DNA of 64,000 nucleotides from CAMFTQ01 sp051881615 (GTDB taxonomy: Bacteria > Bacillota > Clostridia > Oscillospirales > Acutalibacteraceae). The stretch lies in assembly GCA_051881615.1 (NCBI GenBank), contig JBJEQF010000016.1, forward strand, positions 1 to 64,000, given 5' to 3'. Numbering within the stretch: position 1 is the first letter of the stretch; the number at the start of each line of letters is the position of its first letter. Shown one piece after another: positions 33,656 through 41,502 of this stretch. A program made the translations under genes and the position numbers. The notes beneath the pieces are model-generated. The model made no database searches. It saw only the letters and a list, made by a program, of their open reading frames with translations, and was not told the DNA's origin.

Positions 33656-34666
33656 TCAATATTCCAAGGCTTTTGCGCTGTCCTTGAAAATCTTTGCAAA
33701 GCCGGCAATACAGCTGATTGAGGCACGTTCAAGCTGACGGTCAATGAGCTTGTCGTAATCTGTCACAATGTCGCCTGCCTGCACCATTTCAAGCGCACAG
33801 TTTTTATCAAGACCGATAATCTTACCGCTTTCCATTGACTGAGCGTGAAGAAGTGTTGCACCCATAGGAGTAACCATTTTGCCTGTACCCTGAAAATTAA
33901 GTCCTGCCGATGCGTCCTTCATCTCGTCAAGTGCAAGGAGCTTTTTCATAGCGTCTGTCGGAGCTAAGATTGTGTTAAGCTCATAAGGGCTGACCCCTGC
34001 CCAGAGGCTTACTAAATCGTTGTAGGAAAGCTTGCCGACAGCCTCTGCCGAAATGACAGAGCAAGGGTTATTGTTGCCGTCACCGTTTAACAGAACGTCA
34101 ACTGCGTCCTTAAGCTGGGCACGTGCGATGTATGCGCCAATCTGCTTTAATGTGACGGTGAATAAATCAAGTCGCTGAAATCTTACAGCCTCGTATGAAG
34201 CCACGAGCATTCTGCCTCTTTTGTGGAGCTTTACAAGGTTTTCCTGCGTTTTAACAGTTGTCTGCGGAATATACGCACCCTCGCCTACGATTTTAAGCGT
34301 TTTATCGTCCTCCTCGGGAGTTGAAGTGATTGTGCGGTAATCCATACCGTCAATATTTGTAACGGTTGCAACAATGTTCGGTAAAATGTCGACGCTCTCC
34401 ATTCCTGCTCTGACAGCCTGACTTACATATTCAGGGAAAAGTGCGGCTGAGCCTGAGCTTTGGAAAAACTTTTCAACACAGTCAGAGCCTTTGCCGCTTA
34501 CCTTGATGTCAAAGCGCTTAAGCTGTCGTGAAAAAGCGTCAAGTCCTGCAAGTGAAGTGCCTGCATAGTTTTCCGATGGGTCAAGCTCTTCAAGCACGTC
34601 TGTCATACTTTTACCCTTAACGCTGTACATACCCTTTTCTAAAGTAATGTTTTCATAATTTGCCAT
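33656..34666 (-). CDS. Major capsid protein (HK97-fold)
   Basis: 336 residues. The sequence shows the expected mix: an N-terminal region to about 70, then VSQAVRAGMESVDILPNIVATV, the YIPQTTVKTQENLVKLHKRGRMLVASYEA segment, a P-domain helix, and LAPTDAMKKLLALDE near the middle, all typical of HK97-like coat proteins. The ATG follows AAAGGGTGA. Neighbours are the decoration protein (upstream) and connectors (downstream). Confidence 0.82.
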   Translation of the reverse strand: MANYENITLEKGMYSVKGKSMTDVLEELDPSENYAGTSLAGLDAFSRQLKRFDIKVSGKGSDCVEKFFQSSGSAALFPEYVSQAVRAGMESVDILPNIVATVTNIDGMDYRTITSTPEEDDKTLKIVGEGAYIPQTTVKTQENLVKLHKRGRMLVASYEAVRFQRLDLFTVTLKQIGAYIARAQLKDAVDVLLNGDGNNNPCSVISAEAVGKLSYNDLVSLWAGVSPYELNTILAPTDAMKKLLALDEMKDASAGLNFQGTGKMVTPMGATLLHAQSMESGKIIGLDKNCALEMVQAGDIVTDYDKLIDRQLERASISCIAGFAKIFKDSAKALEY

Positions 34667-34689
34667 AAATAATCACCCTTTCAAATTTA

Positions 34690-35028
34690 TCAAAGAATAA
34701 AGCCGATGTACTGACTGTCAAAGTCTGTCACAAGACATTCTCTGCCGCCCGTACCTATTGTAACCTTGCCGCCGTCAGAAGGCTTAATGCTCTGGTAGCC
34801 TAAAGCACCTGTTCCCGTATAAGGCATACGCACATAGCCTGAAAGCTGAACTGTGGCATAGCCATCTCTTACATTTACACATACGCCGCACAGCTTGCTG
34901 TCTGCTGCCGTACAGGGTGCTACAGTGCCGTTACCGCTGATTTTTACAGGCACTCCTGCTGTTGTCAGCGACTTGTCGGCAATAAAGGTAATCACGTTTT
35001 CGTTATATCCGTTAAAATTTACGTTCAT
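34690..35028 (-). CDS. Capsid decoration-like protein
   Basis: 112 residues. Small beta-rich protein with VPVKISGNGTVAPCTAADSKLCGVC and a repeat-like SGYVRMPYTGTGALGYQ. It resembles head-decoration proteins encoded just before the coat gene. ATG with GGAGGG upstream. Confidence 0.68.
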   Translation of the reverse strand: MNVNFNGYNENVITFIADKSLTTAGVPVKISGNGTVAPCTAADSKLCGVCVNVRDGYATVQLSGYVRMPYTGTGALGYQSIKPSDGGKVTIGTGGRECLVTDFDSQYIGFIL

Positions 35029-35044
35029 TTATATCCCTCCGAAA

Positions 35045-36046
35045 TCAAATTTTAAATTCGTTGTTTTTAAATTCTGCCACTGCTTTCTTTTCACTGCAAA
35101 GCTGTGGTGATAATGTTTTGCGGCTGAGCTTGCCCTTGTAGTATTTTTCAAACAGCACAAGCTCGTCTATGCTCATTTTCTTGACTACTCCTGCCATAGC
35201 ATTGTAGGGAATGTCTGGCTCTGCAACCGCTGTCATACTTAAAATACTCTTTCTGAGCTGCTGACAGTACACCTCTCCCTGCTCCGCCTTTTCTTTAAGC
35301 TGTGCAATATATCCGCACAGCTTTTCTGACTGATGACTGTCAAGAGTAACCGATTGTCCTGTTTCAAGTGATTTTAAAATGTCTGTCACTGTTTTCACCT
35401 CTGTTTTCTTTTTATAGCTTTTAATCACGCCTGCCTTTGGCTGTGCCGGAACTGCCACAAAGCTCCATTCATATGCGTCATACGGCTCGCAAAGCATACC
35501 GTAGCATAAATTGCCGTTGTAGCTCTCTCCCTTTTTATGCGAGCACAAATGTGAGCTCATATCCTCTGAGCATATTGAGCATACCGTTTTGCCCACCGCA
35601 CAGCCAACGCTTACCTCCTTTGTAATTCCGCTGTCAAGCGACAGAATAAGCTCGCTGTTTTGCTCGCTTTTCGGCATATAGGCACGTGCCGTCAGACGGA
35701 AGTAATCATCGCCTGTCTTTGTCTTTTTGCCGGCTACCGCCTCAACCTTACAGTCAAAAATTCTTGCCGTCTGATTTGATGCAGACGGATTATGGTCAAG
35801 TATTCCTGTTTTGCCGACAAACAGCTTTTCAAGCTCAAAAAGAGCTTCTACCGTAAAGCGTTCATAATCTCTGTCAATGTCGTTGTCGCAAAGCACCACA
35901 GAAAAAACATACACCTCGTCTGATGTAAACTGCCGCCTTGTGTATTTGTTGATAAGCGCAAGCTCATCGGCTGTCACCGTATGCTCTGAAACTCTAGTAT
36001 CTGCCAAAGCTGTATTTTTGTTTTTAACCGTTTTATCCCTGTTCAA
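35045..36046 (-). CDS. Phage prohead protease/scaffold-like protein
   Basis: 333 residues between portal and decoration genes. Sequence cues for a head maturation protease: VYVFSVVLCDNDIDRDYERFTVEALFELEKL, KTGILDHNPSASNQTARIFD with the candidate His, ITKEVSVGCAVG with the candidate Ser, and SFVAVPAQPKAGV. The C-terminal third is lysine/glutamate-rich and could be scaffold. TTG start overlaps the portal stop (TTGA). Confidence 0.72.
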   Translation of the reverse strand: MNRDKTVKNKNTALADTRVSEHTVTADELALINKYTRRQFTSDEVYVFSVVLCDNDIDRDYERFTVEALFELEKLFVGKTGILDHNPSASNQTARIFDCKVEAVAGKKTKTGDDYFRLTARAYMPKSEQNSELILSLDSGITKEVSVGCAVGKTVCSICSEDMSSHLCSHKKGESYNGNLCYGMLCEPYDAYEWSFVAVPAQPKAGVIKSYKKKTEVKTVTDILKSLETGQSVTLDSHQSEKLCGYIAQLKEKAEQGEVYCQQLRKSILSMTAVAEPDIPYNAMAGVVKKMSIDELVLFEKYYKGKLSRKTLSPQLCSEKKAVAEFKNNEFKI

Positions 36047-37224
36047 ACGTCCACCTCCGAATTCTGCATTTTTGCTTTGTTTTCTGCTTCAAGGCTCTGT
36101 GCCTGTGCATTTAAAAGTCTTGCACGTGCAAGCTCTGTTTCGTCCTGTAAATTGATGTTGCTCCATTCGATTTTTACACCGTCACCGCAGCCGTTTAGCC
36201 TTAGCCACATTGAGCATATTTGCTTAATCACAGGGTTTAACAGCGTTCTGTAATATTCAAGCTCACTTGTCAGAATATCTGCCTGCTGACTGCTCATTCT
36301 CTCTGTGCTTGACCAGCTAAGTCCCAGCAGAAACGGCGGAATCGACAGCTTTGCGACAATCTGTTCAAGCAGATGCTTTATCGGTATGTCGCAGTCGGGT
36401 ATCTGATTTTCAGCACCGATTACCTTTATCGAAACATCGCCCACCGACACAAAATCGCATACCTGCTTTGAGCGCATAGCCTTGCTCCATTGTTCTGCAA
36501 TTTCTGTCGCTCTTTTCTGCGCCGTCACACCGCTTGTGTCTGACGCCGGCTTATATGTAACGGCAAACCTGACATTCCCCACTCTGTCCCAGTTTGTGCC
36601 GACAGAGTTAAAAATTTTGAGCAATACAGAGCTTACAAACGGCAACCCCTGCATAACTGACGTACCCTTGCACGTACCCGGCTGTGGGTTTAAAAGCGTT
36701 TTCAGCACAAGCGGCTGATACGGAATTTGCTCTGCCTGCACGTCACGTCTGCACACGATAATATCAAGAGGACTGTCGCCCTGTTTAAGCGTAATGTCGC
36801 TTAAAGCTGCATTGTAAAGTGCCATAAGTGAAGAACCGTCAGCACTTAGCACCATTTCACCGACCGCTGTGCCGTATGTCAGCAAGCAGTCAAGATAGCT
36901 GTAAATAAACGGCATAATTCCTTTGGCTGTACCGCAGTCCACACTATCTAAAAATTCGTCAAGTGTTTTTTGAGCCGAAGTGTCAAGGCTTTGCACCTTA
37001 AAGTCGCCGATAAGCCTGACGGTTTTGCAGATAGCCGCATCTATAATCGGCACAGCCTCCCTGAGTGCTCTGTATAGCGAAAGCTCGCAGTCTGTCAGAG
37101 GAACATAATTGTTAAGCGCAGAAAACGGATGACCGCTAAAGCGTGACGGCGCAGTAAAAACTGTTGCCGTCCGGCTACTCTCAGAAGCTGCATCTTTTTT
37201 TCTGACCTTTGAAAACAAATTCAT
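36043..37224 (-). CDS. Phage portal protein
   Basis: 393 residues. Portal-type features: LREAVPIIDAAICKTVRLIGDF at the N-terminal wing, a central beta region, SIPPFLLGLSWSSTERMSSQQ and a following stem helix (LTSELEYYRTLLNPVIKQICSMW). Forms the dodecameric DNA gate of the capsid. ATG behind AGGAGG; directly after the large terminase. Confidence 0.86.
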   Translation of the reverse strand: MNLFSKVRKKDAASESSRTATVFTAPSRFSGHPFSALNNYVPLTDCELSLYRALREAVPIIDAAICKTVRLIGDFKVQSLDTSAQKTLDEFLDSVDCGTAKGIMPFIYSYLDCLLTYGTAVGEMVLSADGSSLMALYNAALSDITLKQGDSPLDIIVCRRDVQAEQIPYQPLVLKTLLNPQPGTCKGTSVMQGLPFVSSVLLKIFNSVGTNWDRVGNVRFAVTYKPASDTSGVTAQKRATEIAEQWSKAMRSKQVCDFVSVGDVSIKVIGAENQIPDCDIPIKHLLEQIVAKLSIPPFLLGLSWSSTERMSSQQADILTSELEYYRTLLNPVIKQICSMWLRLNGCGDGVKIEWSNINLQDETELARARLLNAQAQSLEAENKAKMQNSEVDV

Positions 37225-37238
37225 TTTTCTTCCTCCTG

Positions 37239-38489
37239 TTATCTCTCGGCGGCAATAGCAAAAAACTCGTCACTGCCGCCGTCAAGAATAGTCGTTACAA
37301 AGTAACGTATATCGTCCATTGCGTGGTCGTTCTCTTTTACAGGGCAGTCGTTACCGCCCCTGCTGTCCCACCTGTAAAGTGAAAATTCACGCATACTGTC
37401 AAGACAATTATTGCAGATTTTTATCTGCCCCTGCTTAAGCGCATCAGACACTCTTCGTATTCCGTCAATCACATTATTGTTGGCGGGAACAACGCTGAAT
37501 CTGTTGTGTCTGCGTATTACCTCAATAAAGCTTGCCGCTGACGGGTCAACCGTAAGACAGGATAAAGTCCTGTTGCCGACAAGCCTTTCAAGCTCACTGT
37601 AATGCTCCTCGTCTGTTTTCTGAAAGCCCTTTGCACGTGAGTCAAAGTAATACTCGTCAATTCTGTACCACGCGTCTGTTCTTTTGCCCCACAATCCAAA
37701 GGAGGCAGGGTTTACCGTACCGTAGTCGCACGATACCGCATATTCAGTAAATCCTCCCTCGGGTACGGGACAATACATATTCTGTTTATCCATAAACGGA
37801 TAAACAGCACCGTAAACCGCCGACCACTCACCCTTTACAAACCGCTTGTAAAAAGCACCGCTGTAAAGGCTCTCGTACCGCTTTATCATCTGCGTAGAAA
37901 GCGAGGGGTTGTCCTGCATTGTAAAGTGAATATAAAGAGCGTTTTTCTCTTTCGTCTTTAAAATCCACTCTCTGTAAAACCAATGCTGGGGATATTCGGG
38001 GTTACAGTTAAACCAAAAGACAGAGCCTGCAACGGAGCATCTGGCAAGCGATTGTTCAACAAACGATCTGGGCATCAGAGCCACCTCGTCGAGCAGCACT
38101 CCCGACAATGTCATACCCTGAATCAATGCGGCTGACGACTCATCCTTTCCGCCGAAAAGGTAAAATCTGTTTGTCCTTTTGCGAAAGGTAATTTCTAAAA
38201 TATTTGACGACACCTTGTCGTTCACCGCAAAGCCTAACTCCTTGAGAACAGGTATAATCGGCGTTACAACGTTTCTGCGAAGCGACCGTATTGTTTTTCC
38301 GCAAAGCGCAAACGAAGAGTTTTCAAACCGATAGAACGCCCACGCAATAAAAGAAACCGACATACAAAAGGTTTTTCCGCTTCTGACAGCTCCGTCACAT
38401 ATGATTGCGTCACAGCTTTTATACCTTGAGCCGTCACACCACCACGAAAGCGTCAAAAGCTGTTTTTCGCTGAATGGCTTAAACTTCAT
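37239..38489 (-). CDS. Phage terminase large subunit
   Basis: 416 residues. ATPase motifs are present: Walker A-like CDGAVRSGKTFCM near residue 35 and Walker B LSGVLLDEVALMP near residue 130. A nuclease domain follows with VSCDYGTVNPASFGL and DDIRYFVTTIL. It is the motor that packages DNA into heads. It overlaps the small terminase gene by 11 bp. Confidence 0.93.
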   Translation of the reverse strand: MKFKPFSEKQLLTLSWWCDGSRYKSCDAIICDGAVRSGKTFCMSVSFIAWAFYRFENSSFALCGKTIRSLRRNVVTPIIPVLKELGFAVNDKVSSNILEITFRKRTNRFYLFGGKDESSAALIQGMTLSGVLLDEVALMPRSFVEQSLARCSVAGSVFWFNCNPEYPQHWFYREWILKTKEKNALYIHFTMQDNPSLSTQMIKRYESLYSGAFYKRFVKGEWSAVYGAVYPFMDKQNMYCPVPEGGFTEYAVSCDYGTVNPASFGLWGKRTDAWYRIDEYYFDSRAKGFQKTDEEHYSELERLVGNRTLSCLTVDPSAASFIEVIRRHNRFSVVPANNNVIDGIRRVSDALKQGQIKICNNCLDSMREFSLYRWDSRGGNDCPVKENDHAMDDIRYFVTTILDGGSDEFFAIAAER

Positions 38490-38982
38490 TTTTGCTTACT
38501 TCCTCACCGCTGCAAACTGCCCTTGCGCCTGCTCTTATCGCCTCGTAAAACGGAAGCTCGTTATTTGCGTCAGGCATACCAAGCTCCAATTTTTCAAGCG
38601 CTTTAAGCCTGTCAAAAAACTTGATTTCCATAGCACCGTCCTTTGGACGTTTGATTTCTGCTACCGAAAACAAATCCATTGAATTTAACTGCTCCTGCGT
38701 AGGCTTGTCAAGGTACAAAAGCTCGACGGCATCTGCAATATTCCCGAACGCAAGGCGCTGATAGCCGACCATAGCCATCTGACTTAGCGATCTTTTCTGC
38801 AAATCACTCAGCCTTGCAATTTCATCGAGAATATCTGACCTGCATAACAGCTTTTCGCCCTCCTGCCGAAACTCGCCCTTGTACCCTGCCTTTTGAGCAG
38901 ACTGCGCAATATCTCCGCTGTTTATGTAACAGCTGCAAAAAAGCTTTTCTCTTGATGTCAGCTTACCTTTTTTATTCTCCAT
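38479..38982 (-). CDS. Phage terminase small subunit
   Basis: 167 residues from the ATG at 38982 (AAAGGA upstream; a GTG at 38985 is the alternative). N-terminal LTSREKLFCSCYINSGDIAQSAQKAGYKG is the terminase_2-type DNA-recognition helix-turn-helix. First gene of the phage cluster. I see no consensus promoter between it and the spmB terminator, so how the cluster is switched on is unclear. Confidence 0.87.
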   Translation of the reverse strand: MENKKGKLTSREKLFCSCYINSGDIAQSAQKAGYKGEFRQEGEKLLCRSDILDEIARLSDLQKRSLSQMAMVGYQRLAFGNIADAVELLYLDKPTQEQLNSMDLFSVAEIKRPKDGAMEIKFFDRLKALEKLELGMPDANNELPFYEAIRAGARAVCSGEEVSKNEV

Positions 38983-39054
38983 CACATCTGTCCTTTCTTA
39001 GGTTTTCAAAAGGCAAATTGCCGCTAAGCAAAACTGCCCTTCACCCATAGGCTA

Positions 39055-39090
39055 AAAACAAAAAAAGTTGCACTCTAAAATGCAACTTTT
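39055..39090 (-). terminator. Terminator of spmA-spmB
   Basis: Minus strand AAAAGTTGCA / TGCAACTTTT, 10-bp stem with an 8-nt loop followed by more T residues. It separates the sporulation pair from the phage cluster. Confidence 0.88.
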
Positions 39091-39116
39091 GAAAAATTAT
39101 TTATATTTTTTTGTTT

Positions 39117-39623
39117 TCAGTACATTAAACGTACCGTCAGAACGGCAAATACAAGAGCCGTAAAATCTGCAAACAAGCCTGCATAAAGTGTGTTGCGGAT
39201 GTTTTTTATTCCCACACTGCCAAAGTAAAGCGACACCGCATAAAACGTAGTTTCTGTTGAGCCAGCCATAACAGAGGCTACTCTGCCCGCTATGCTGTCA
39301 GGACCGAAATCGCTGTAAACCTGATTTAAAAGCGCAGTTGAGCCGCTGCCCGAAATAGGTCTTAAAACAGCCATCGGTACAATCTCGGCAGGAAAGCCGA
39401 GCTTCTGAGCCAAGGGCGAAACTAAATTGCACAAAAGCTCCATAGCTCCGCTTGACCTAAGCATTGTAACGGCGACAATAATTCCTATAATAGTCGGCGC
39501 AATATTATATACTATCTCAAATCCGCCCTTTGCTCCCTGTAAAAACGTGTCAAACACAGGAACCTTCTTAACAAATCCAAATACTATTACTATTCCTATA
39601 AATAAAGCAACTGTAAATTCCAA
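39117..39623 (-). CDS. spmB: Spore maturation protein B
   Basis: 168-residue multi-pass membrane protein of the nucleoside-recognition/Gate family. Motifs: PTIIGIIVAVTMLRSSGAM, VPMAVLRPISGSGSTALL and AGSTETTFYAVSLYFGSVG. In B. subtilis SpmA and SpmB are needed for spore core dehydration. Starts 4 bp after spmA stops, so the two are co-transcribed. Confidence 0.92.
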   Translation of the reverse strand: MEFTVALFIGIVIVFGFVKKVPVFDTFLQGAKGGFEIVYNIAPTIIGIIVAVTMLRSSGAMELLCNLVSPLAQKLGFPAEIVPMAVLRPISGSGSTALLNQVYSDFGPDSIAGRVASVMAGSTETTFYAVSLYFGSVGIKNIRNTLYAGLFADFTALVFAVLTVRLMY

Positions 39624-39627
39624 GTTA

Positions 39628-40227
39628 TCACGCTCCGACTATTACAGCACTTCTCGTTGTCTTAATACAGCACAAAACGGCTGTAAGTCCAAAGGTAAGC
39701 GCCGCCGCCGAGGTTATCCACACACAGGGCAAAATGTCAAACGGCGACTGACTGCCTGCGTTGTACCTCAGCGTTCCTACAGTGGTGGGTATAAGCTGAA
39801 TTGATGCTGTATTCATCAGCACAAAAATCATCATCTCGTCAGTTGCCGTATCACTGTGAGGACTAAGGCGTTTTAACTCCTTCATCGCCTTTAGTCCGAA
39901 CGGAGTGGCGGCGTTGCCCAGTCCCAAAATATTTGCGCTGACATTAAGGCATATGTACTTAAAGGCGTCGCTGTCAGCGTCTAAATTCGGGAATAAGCGT
40001 TTAAGGATTGGGCGAAAAATTTTTGCTATTTTGTCGCTTAATCCGCTTTTTTGCGCAATCTCCATAATGCCCGACCACATAACGAGCATCGGCAGAATAA
40101 CAAGCAAAAGCTCAAGAGCGTCCTTTGCTCCCTCCAGCGTGTCAATACCGAGCTGTTTGGTATTTTGGGTAAAAATTGCACAGACGATACTAACGATTAT
40201 CATACCGCCCCAGACGAAATTCAGCAT
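39628..40227 (-). CDS. spmA: Spore maturation protein A
   Basis: 199-residue membrane protein paired with SpmB. Motifs: LNFVWGGMIIVSIVCAIFT at the start, VLPMLVMWSGIMEIAQKSGL, NVSANILGLGNAATPFGLKAM, and LMNTASIQLIPTTVGTLRY, all typical of SpmA. The ATG at 40227 (AGGTGG upstream) is preferred to an ATG ten codons further up. Indicates an endospore former. Confidence 0.92.
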   Translation of the reverse strand: MLNFVWGGMIIVSIVCAIFTQNTKQLGIDTLEGAKDALELLLVILPMLVMWSGIMEIAQKSGLSDKIAKIFRPILKRLFPNLDADSDAFKYICLNVSANILGLGNAATPFGLKAMKELKRLSPHSDTATDEMMIFVLMNTASIQLIPTTVGTLRYNAGSQSPFDILPCVWITSAAALTFGLTAVLCCIKTTRSAVIVGA

Positions 40228-40314
40228 AAAACCACCTAATTTGTTGAATAATATCACATATTTTTAGAATTTTAAAAAATTTTGCCGAATGTACCAATTT
40301 TTTAAATTTTTCTG

Positions 40315-40343
40315 TTGACATTTTAGGAAAGATTTGGTATTAT
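40315..40343 (+). promoter_or_regulatory. Promoter of the AbrB-like gene
   Basis: TTGACA (40315-40320), 17-bp spacer ending in an extended TGG, TATTAT (40338-40343). Confidence 0.85.
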
Positions 40344-40412
40344 AATTTTGCAAGGCAAAAAGTGTCATTTATTGTAATAACCTGCTTTATTGCAGAAAAA
40401 GGAGAAGGAAAT

Positions 40413-40652
40413 ATGAAAGCAGCAGAATGTTTATGCAAAATTGATAAGCTCGGCAGAATGGTACTGCCAAAAATTATCCGTGATAAGTTCGATTTAAGCG
40501 AGGGCGACAGCCTTGAGGTGTTCACAGAGGACAACAAAATTATCTTAAAAAAATACAAGCCCTGCTGTATTTTTTGCGGTGAGGCAGATAATGTTACAAC
40601 CTTTTCGGGCAAAATTATTTGCAAGGATTGTATTGAAAAGCTCCAAAAATAA
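40413..40652 (+). CDS. AbrB/SpoVT-type transcriptional regulator with zinc-ribbon tail
   Basis: 79 residues. The N-terminal half is the swapped-hairpin AbrB DNA-binding fold (KIDKLGRMVLPKIIRDKFDLSEGDSLEVF). The last 30 residues carry C-x2-C (CIFCG) and C-x2-C (CKDC), a likely zinc ribbon. ATG at 40413 after GGAGAAGG. Proteins of this kind govern transition-state or sporulation genes; the divergent spmA gene makes a sporulation link plausible but unproven. Confidence 0.88.
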   Translation: MKAAECLCKIDKLGRMVLPKIIRDKFDLSEGDSLEVFTEDNKIILKKYKPCCIFCGEADNVTTFSGKIICKDCIEKLQK

Positions 40653-40715
40653 ACCCAACAGTAATATATATCAAGGTAGTTTTTAAAATATGCCGAAAAA
40701 TATCTGAAGTTTTAT

Positions 40716-40753
40716 AGCCTTTCATTTCTCACCGAGCAAATGAAAGGCTTTAC
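40716..40753 (+). terminator. Hairpin after the AbrB-like gene
   Basis: AGCCTTTCATTT / AAATGAAAGGCT, 12-bp stem. The T-run is short. Confidence 0.65.
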
Positions 40754-40833
40754 TGTTTTGTCTATTACTGATACAATTATGATACAGACTTTTTGTATTT
40801 TATTTATAGACAAACTCGAAAGAGGTTTTTAAT

Positions 40834-41487
40834 ATGACAGAAATTCTAATTGTCGAGGACGAAAAAAATATATCAAATCTCATAAAAATGGCACTGTCGC
40901 AGACAGGCTGTCTGTGCGACTGCGCATATGACGGCGAAGCAGGTGCAAATATGATAGAAAGCAGGCATTACGACCTTATTCTGCTTGACGTAATGCTCCC
41001 TAAAATCGACGGCTTTGAGCTTATCGACTATATAAAAAGCTTTGATATACCCGTAATTTTTATCACCGCAAAATCCGACACAAAAGACAAGGTCAAAGGA
41101 CTAAGGCTCGGAGCAGACGATTACATCACAAAGCCGTTTGATATTGCAGAATTACAGGCAAGAGTAGAAGCCGTACTTCGCCGATACAACAAAACGTCAG
41201 CCATAATTACAATAGACGACATAAAAATCAACACAGAGTCAAGAATAGTCACAAAAGGCGGAAAAGCCGTTGACCTGACGCTCAAGGAGTACGAAATCCT
41301 GCTTTTATTTGTACGCAACAAAAACATCGCACTATATCGTGAAATGATATACGAGCACGTGTGGAAGGAGCCGTATATGGGCGATACACGAACAGTAGAT
41401 TTGCACATTCAGCGGCTCAGAAAAAAGCTTGATTTAAAGGATAAAATTCAGTCTGTTTTTAAGGTCGGCTACAGGTTTAACGATTAA
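40834..41487 (+). CDS. OmpR/PhoB-family response regulator
   Basis: 217 residues. The receiver domain (1-118) has EDEKN acidic pocket residues, the phospho-acceptor Asp in LILLDVMLP near residue 51, and Lys in FITAKSDTKDK. A winged-helix DNA-binding domain (about 124-217) has VDLTLKEYEILLLF and RTVDLHIQRLRKKL. It pairs with the sensor kinase 15 bp downstream. The signal is unknown. Confidence 0.95.
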   Translation: MTEILIVEDEKNISNLIKMALSQTGCLCDCAYDGEAGANMIESRHYDLILLDVMLPKIDGFELIDYIKSFDIPVIFITAKSDTKDKVKGLRLGADDYITKPFDIAELQARVEAVLRRYNKTSAIITIDDIKINTESRIVTKGGKAVDLTLKEYEILLLFVRNKNIALYREMIYEHVWKEPYMGDTRTVDLHIQRLRKKLDLKDKIQSVFKVGYRFND

Positions 41488-41502
41488 CAGCGAGGTGATA
41501 CC

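Larger units (their letters stand above)
27622..38982 (-). mobile_element. Compact phage-derived head-and-baseplate cluster (prophage remnant or domesticated element)
   Basis: Eighteen tightly packed minus-strand genes run from small terminase (right) to a tail-fibre-like protein (left). The head module looks complete and the baseplate module is myovirus-type (LysM, hub, spike, gp25-like, J-like, I-like). Between the tail-terminator-like gene and the LysM gene lie only two small genes, where sheath, tube, chaperone and tape-measure genes would be. I find no integrase, repressor, replication, holin or lysin gene, and no flanking att repeat. All reading frames are open and overlapping. Whether it is decayed or selected cannot be told from one sequence. 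Confidence 0.85.

Noticed and set aside
27512..39116. att sites or an integrase for the phage cluster
   Set aside because: I compared sequences on both sides and found no direct repeat longer than expected; no recombinase motif in any frame I read.
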